NCBI GenBank assembly: GCA_035654775.1 | Contig: DASRWB010000067.1 | Location: 21,218 to 85,217 of the forward strand | Length of the DNA stretch: 64,000 bases | Direction: 5' to 3' | Origin: HKST-UBA85 sp035654775 | GTDB taxonomy: Bacteria > Bacteroidota > Bacteroidia > Flavobacteriales > Flavobacteriaceae | Part shown: one piece after another, positions 60,534-64,000 of the stretch | How the letters are laid out: every line of letters starts with the position of its first letter | How positions within the stretch are numbered: position 1 is the first letter of the stretch | The notes under the pieces: generated by a model | Seen by the model: only the letters and a program-made list of their open reading frames with translations | Database searches by the model: none | What the model was told of the DNA's origin: nothing | Program-made: the position numbers and the translations under genes

Positions 60534-60548
60534 AACAACAAAAAACAT

Positions 60549-61343
60549 ATGAAATCAAAATATATTACCCTATTCCTTATTGTACTTGGCAGTTTAAGTC
60601 CAACAGCTCAAAACTTAACATTAAATAACTATAAATACGTAATAGTACCGGCACGATATACGTTTCTGGAACAAGAAGACAAGTATCAGCTCAACTCACT
60701 TTCAAAATTTCTATTTGAAAAATACGGGTTTCAGGCGTTTCTGGATACAGAGCAATTGCCACAGGATGCACTAGCAAATCGCTGTTTAGTGCTACGAAGC
60801 AACGTAATAGAAAACAGAACCTTATTTAAAACAAAACTTACGGTAGAATTAAGGAACTGCCGTGGCGAAATCGTCTTTACCAGCAAAACCGGAGAAACCC
60901 GAGAAAAAGACTATAAAAAAGCCTATCATCTGGCTCTAAGAGATGCTTTTTCCTCATTTGATAACATAAATTACACTTTTGAGCCAAGTCAAGAATACAA
61001 CACAGAAGAAACAACGACAAAAGCTAATGAGCAAACCCGGCAAGGAATGCAGGAAGCCGGACCAATAGCCCAAGAAACCAAATCAGAAAAACCGACCGAA
61101 ACCAAAGAAACTACAGCGCTTAGAGAAGCAGATGATATACTTTATGCGCAACCTGTAAAAAACGGCTATCAATTGGTAGATAAAACACCAAAAGTAGTTT
61201 ACAGAATAAAAAAAACCGGAGATAGCAATATTTTTATTGTAGAAGGAATTGAAGGTATTTTGAGCCAAAAAGAAACGAATTGGATTTTAGAGTATTACAA
61301 AGGCGAAATTTTAGTTCAGGAAATACTGAACATAAAATTTTAA
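60549..61343 (+). CDS. Exported protein of unknown function
   Basis: This 264-residue protein has a signal peptide (YITLFLIVLGSLSPTAQ). Residues 20-145 form a conserved-looking domain (NNYKYVIVPARYTFLEQEDK, LLFEKYGFQAFLD-like stretch, KTKLTVELRNCRGEIVFTSK). A low-complexity T/E/K-rich linker follows (about 150-195), then a short C-terminal beta domain (YAQPVKNGYQLVDKTPK, then TGDSNIFIVEGIEGIL). I do not recognise the family. It is probably a periplasmic or lipoprotein-like accessory. The 3' end overlaps the convergent rarA gene by 4 bases. Confidence 0.8.
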   Translation: MKSKYITLFLIVLGSLSPTAQNLTLNNYKYVIVPARYTFLEQEDKYQLNSLSKFLFEKYGFQAFLDTEQLPQDALANRCLVLRSNVIENRTLFKTKLTVELRNCRGEIVFTSKTGETREKDYKKAYHLALRDAFSSFDNINYTFEPSQEYNTEETTTKANEQTRQGMQEAGPIAQETKSEKPTETKETTALREADDILYAQPVKNGYQLVDKTPKVVYRIKKTGDSNIFIVEGIEGILSQKETNWILEYYKGEILVQEILNIKF

Positions 61344-62617
61344 TACCGGTATTTGTCTTTCCACAACTGCTTTAAGTAGCTTCTGAACATATTTTCTTTG
61401 GGGTTTTTTCCGGGATTGTACAATGTGGTATCGGCTACCTCATCAGGCATGAACTCCATAGCCGCAAAATGATTTTCATAATGATGTGCATATTTGTAAT
61501 CAGTGCCATAGCCCAGTTCTTTCATGAGCTTAGTAGGTGCATTCCGTATTTCCAATGGTACCGAAAGATTGCCGGTATCTTTAACCAGTTGCTGTGCGTT
61601 ATTAATAGCCATGTAAGCACTGTTACTTTTAACAGAGCAAGCCAGATAGATGGCACACTGACTTAAAATAATTCGCGATTCGGGATGACCAATAACAGCA
61701 ACAGCCTGAAAGGTGTTATTGGCCATAACTAAAGCCGTTGGATTTGCATTCCCAATATCCTCACTTGCTAAAATGAGCATGCGTCTGGCTATAAACTTTA
61801 CATCTTCGCCACCTTCTATCATTCGTGCTAGCCAGTATACAGCTGCATTTGGATCGCTTCCGCGAATAGACTTTATAAAGGCTGAAATAATATCGTAATG
61901 CTGTTCGCCAGTTTTGTCATACCGTACCGTATTGTTTTGAACTTTTTGGAGCACAAAACTATTGGTAATGATATACTCTTCAGAAGTTTCAGAAGTAATT
62001 AGTAACTCAAACAGGTTAAGCAGTTTTCTGGCATCACCACCCGATAGTTTTAGCAAAGCTTCGGTTTCTTTTAAAATAATTTTTTGTTTAGAAAGAAATG
62101 GGTCTTTTTCAATAGCTCGGGTCAACAGCAGTTCTAAATCTGTTTTGCTAAATGGGTTTAATGTATATACCTGACAGCGCGAAAGTAATGCCGAAATAAC
62201 TTCAAAACTGGGATTTTCAGTTGTGGCACCAATTAAAGTAATCCAGCCTTTTTCAACCGCTTGTAAAAGTGAATCTTGTTGCGATTTACTGAAACGGTGT
62301 ATTTCGTCAATGAATAAAATAGGATTTTTAGCGGTAAACAAACCGCCACTTTGTTTGGCCTTTTCAATGACTTCTCTTACCTCTTTTACGCCGGAGTTTA
62401 TGGCGCTCAAGGTATAAAAAGGCCTTTGGGTTTCTTCGGCAATGATATTGGCTAAGGTTGTTTTTCCGGTACCCGGCGGACCCCAAAGTATCATGGAAGG
62501 AATAAGCCCTTGCTTAATATGGTGTGTTAATGCGCCTTGTTTACCCACAAGATGCGGTTGCCCTGCGTATTCATTTAATGTCTTGGGACGTAAACGCTCA
62601 GCTAATGGTGTATTCAT
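61340..62617 (-). CDS. rarA: Replication-associated recombination protein A (AAA+ ATPase)
   Basis: This 425-residue clamp-loader-like ATPase has Walker A LWGPPGTGKTTLA, Walker B ILFIDEIHRFSKSQQD, sensor 1 IGATTENPSFEV and the C-terminal tetramerisation part (ARRMLILASEDIGNANPTAL, cut for length). RarA (MgsA) acts at stalled replication forks. Length is normal. It is monocistronic here and convergent with the exported protein. Confidence 0.96.
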   Translation of the reverse strand: MNTPLAERLRPKTLNEYAGQPHLVGKQGALTHHIKQGLIPSMILWGPPGTGKTTLANIIAEETQRPFYTLSAINSGVKEVREVIEKAKQSGGLFTAKNPILFIDEIHRFSKSQQDSLLQAVEKGWITLIGATTENPSFEVISALLSRCQVYTLNPFSKTDLELLLTRAIEKDPFLSKQKIILKETEALLKLSGGDARKLLNLFELLITSETSEEYIITNSFVLQKVQNNTVRYDKTGEQHYDIISAFIKSIRGSDPNAAVYWLARMIEGGEDVKFIARRMLILASEDIGNANPTALVMANNTFQAVAVIGHPESRIILSQCAIYLACSVKSNSAYMAINNAQQLVKDTGNLSVPLEIRNAPTKLMKELGYGTDYKYAHHYENHFAAMEFMPDEVADTTLYNPGKNPKENMFRSYLKQLWKDKYRY

Positions 62618-62711
62618 AATATAAAATTACTGTATTTTTAGCTTTTACAATAGCACAATGACAATTTAGCAGGTTATTTTTTTTTGGATTAACATTTGAT
62701 AGGCCATTATT

Positions 62712-63455
62712 ATGAATAAATCAAAGCTTTCAGATTCGTTTCCGTTTTATACCGGTGTTGTGGCTTACCCAATTCTTTTTGTATTATTGGTTTGGGTGGT
62801 ATATTGGGCCGAAGTACGTTTTGGATTTAATTTGAATCATTTAGGCATTTATCCGCGAAAAGCCGAAGGTTTAACCGGTGTTTTTGCAAGTCCCTTTATA
62901 CACTCGGGAATTTCACATTTGTATCACAATACTATACCTTTATTTGTACTGTCGATGGCCTTGTTTTATTTCTACAGACCAATAGCATGGAAAGTGGTTT
63001 TGTACGGAATTTTACTCTCCGGAATTTTGACCTGGTTAATAGGTCGGCCTGCAAACCATATTGGCGCAAGTGGTTTAATTTATGTTTTGGTTAGTTTTAT
63101 TTTTTTTAAAGGTATTATAACCAAGCATTACAGGTTGGTAGCCTTGTCTTTATTGGTTGTCTTTTTATATGGAAGTATGGTATGGTATGCCTTGCCGGTA
63201 AAGGAAGGAATTTCTTGGGAAGGACATCTTTCCGGATTTTTAACAGGTATTTTCTTTGCGTTGGCTTACAGAAATACCATAACAAAACCCAAAAAATATG
63301 CCTGGGAACAAGAAGATTACAATGAAGAAGAAGATGAGTTTATGAAACACTTTGACGAAAACGGCAATTTTATTGAATTTAAAGAAGCCAATCAAAATGC
63401 GAGCGACAGTGAAAGCACAAAAATAACCTACACTTATAAACCCAAAGACCACTAA
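62712..63455 (+). CDS. Rhomboid family intramembrane serine protease
   Basis: This 247-residue protein has six membrane spans and the rhomboid catalytic dyad: S120 in GASGLIYVL and H172 in GHLSGFLTG. The first-loop HLYHN (about residues 69-73) holds the usual oxyanion-stabilising His/Asn. A soluble acidic tail of about 55 residues (KKYAWEQEDYNEEEDEFMKHF) extends into the cytosol, as in other Bacteroidota members. It cleaves transmembrane segments of unknown targets. Its end overlaps the convergent rlmB-like gene by 4 bases. Confidence 0.93.
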   Translation: MNKSKLSDSFPFYTGVVAYPILFVLLVWVVYWAEVRFGFNLNHLGIYPRKAEGLTGVFASPFIHSGISHLYHNTIPLFVLSMALFYFYRPIAWKVVLYGILLSGILTWLIGRPANHIGASGLIYVLVSFIFFKGIITKHYRLVALSLLVVFLYGSMVWYALPVKEGISWEGHLSGFLTGIFFALAYRNTITKPKKYAWEQEDYNEEEDEFMKHFDENGNFIEFKEANQNASDSESTKITYTYKPKDH

Positions 63456-64000
63456 AGGCGTTGCCGTACTGCTTCGTATAAAAATGCACCGCACGCAACG
63501 GACACATTTAAGGAATCTATTTCTCCAAGTAAAGGAAGCTTCGCTTTATGGTTTACCATCTTCAATACAGAAGGAGTAATTCCTGTGCCTTCTGAACCCA
63601 TTATAAGGGCACAAGGTTCAGCAAAATTTACATCATACAACAAGGCTGAAGTTTTCTCTGTAGCCGCTATCACTTGTATTCCGGAACCTTGTAAAAAATA
63701 AATAGCATCTTTAATATGATTTACTTTACATACAGGTACTTTAAAGATGGCACCGGCACTTGTTTTGATGGTATCGCTATTTACGGGAGCAGCACCTTTT
63801 TGCTGAATTATAATTCCGTGAACTCCGGTACAAGCTGCAGTGCGGATAATCGCTCCAAAATTTCGGGCATCGCTAATTTGGTCTAAAATTAAAAACAAAG
63901 GAGTTTTGCCACTTTCAATGGTGTTTAAAACCAAGGTTTCAAAATCGTGAAATTCCACAGGTGAAATATAAGCGATGACACCTTGATGGTTTTTAGAAGA
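63452..64000 (-). CDS. rlmB: TrmH/SPOUT family RNA 2'-O-methyltransferase (RlmB type), 5' end outside the window
   Basis: The visible 182 codons are the C-terminal SPOUT domain of a 23S rRNA (Gm2251) 2'-O-methyltransferase. The frame continues beyond the right edge: upstream of the GTG at 63958 the open sequence reads NHQGVIAYISPVEFHD, the conserved start of the catalytic domain, so that GTG is not the real start. Motifs 1-3 are present: LDQISDARNFGAIIRTA, LIMGSEGTGITPSVL and LPLLGEIDSLNVSVACGAFLYE. The trefoil knot methylates ribose 2'-OH using SAM. RlmB, rather than TrmH itself, is the likely identity. Confidence 0.9.
   Translation of the reverse strand, partial: SSKNHQGVIAYISPVEFHDFETLVLNTIESGKTPLFLILDQISDARNFGAIIRTAACTGVHGIIIQQKGAAPVNSDTIKTSAGAIFKVPVCKVNHIKDAIYFLQGSGIQVIAATEKTSALLYDVNFAEPCALIMGSEGTGITPSVLKMVNHKAKLPLLGEIDSLNVSVACGAFLYEAVRQRL

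Overview
ORGANISM. The window looks like chromosomal DNA of a marine-type member of the Flavobacteriaceae (Bacteroidota). The DNA is AT-rich and gene-dense. Many genes carry the Bacteroidota -7 element TAnnTTTG a short distance upstream and show no Shine-Dalgarno sequence. Family content also fits: DUF6702 next to an M1 peptidase, a very large alpha-2-macroglobulin, RskA-type anti-sigma, ECF sigma factors, and Mpl/MurC-like and DUF7033 proteins. I see no rRNA, tRNA, insertion sequence, prophage or CRISPR array, and no gene-free gap above about 200 bases. It reads as core genome with a few local oddities. LAYOUT. 1-4.4 kb: an edge-truncated unknown gene, a carboxypeptidase-regulatory-like secreted protein, DUF6702, an M1 metallopeptidase with a clear terminator, and tatA. 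4.4-12.2 kb: a minus-strand kynurenine-catabolism operon, kynU-kmo-deaminase-aldehyde dehydrogenase-SDR-3-hydroxyanthranilate dioxygenase-ACMS decarboxylase-O-methyltransferase, with overlapping or near-abutting genes. It can take (3-hydroxy)kynurenine to 2-aminomuconate/4-oxalocrotonate; tryptophan dioxygenase is not in the window. A CDGSH/4Fe-4S protein is divergent from it. 12.7-20.7 kb: msrA, a coiled-coil protein with nif3, lpxK, a TPR hybrid histidine kinase, and lipA coupled to a GAPDH. 20.7-25.3 kb: two ECF sigma loci. One sits between a glycosyltransferase and an atypical Nramp-like transporter; the other has an RskA-type anti-sigma. 25.3-34.7 kb: murB, an aminotransferase, a retropepsin/PDZ protein, DUF1573, valS, and a KAS III-methyltransferase-glycosyltransferase set. 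34.8-46.9 kb: gcvP, a membrane protein, a third ECF sigma with a putative degenerate zinc-finger anti-sigma, an M3 peptidase, purE-purK, a fused hpt-adk gene, obg, a DUF4136 lipoprotein and an SDR. 46.9-57.2 kb: a 2020-residue alpha-2-macroglobulin, a TPR protein, a TetR regulator with a palindromic operator candidate, a chimeric ABC-transporter/TolC open reading frame, and an Mpl-type ligase. 57.2-64 kb: a PaiB-like flavoprotein, radC, DUF7033, a YjjG-type nucleotidase, an unknown exported protein, rarA, a rhomboid protease, and an rlmB-type methyltransferase running off the right edge. MOST INTERESTING. (1) The ORF at 54718 joins the first ~94 residues of a type-I-secretion-like ABC exporter in frame to the second half of a TolC-like outer membrane protein, as if about 3 kb of a TetR-ABC-HlyD-TolC operon had been deleted. 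(2) The alpha-2-macroglobulin carries a SusC/TonB-plug-like segment next to an intact CNEQ thioester motif. (3) hpt and adk are one continuous reading frame. (4) Several family members have lost signature residues: a SDR without Tyr/Lys, a Nramp homologue without DPGN/MPH, a zinc-ribbon protein without cysteines, and a GAPDH with SCTTHC. No wholly new multi-gene defence or mobile system was found. All family assignments are from reading the sequence; no database search was run.
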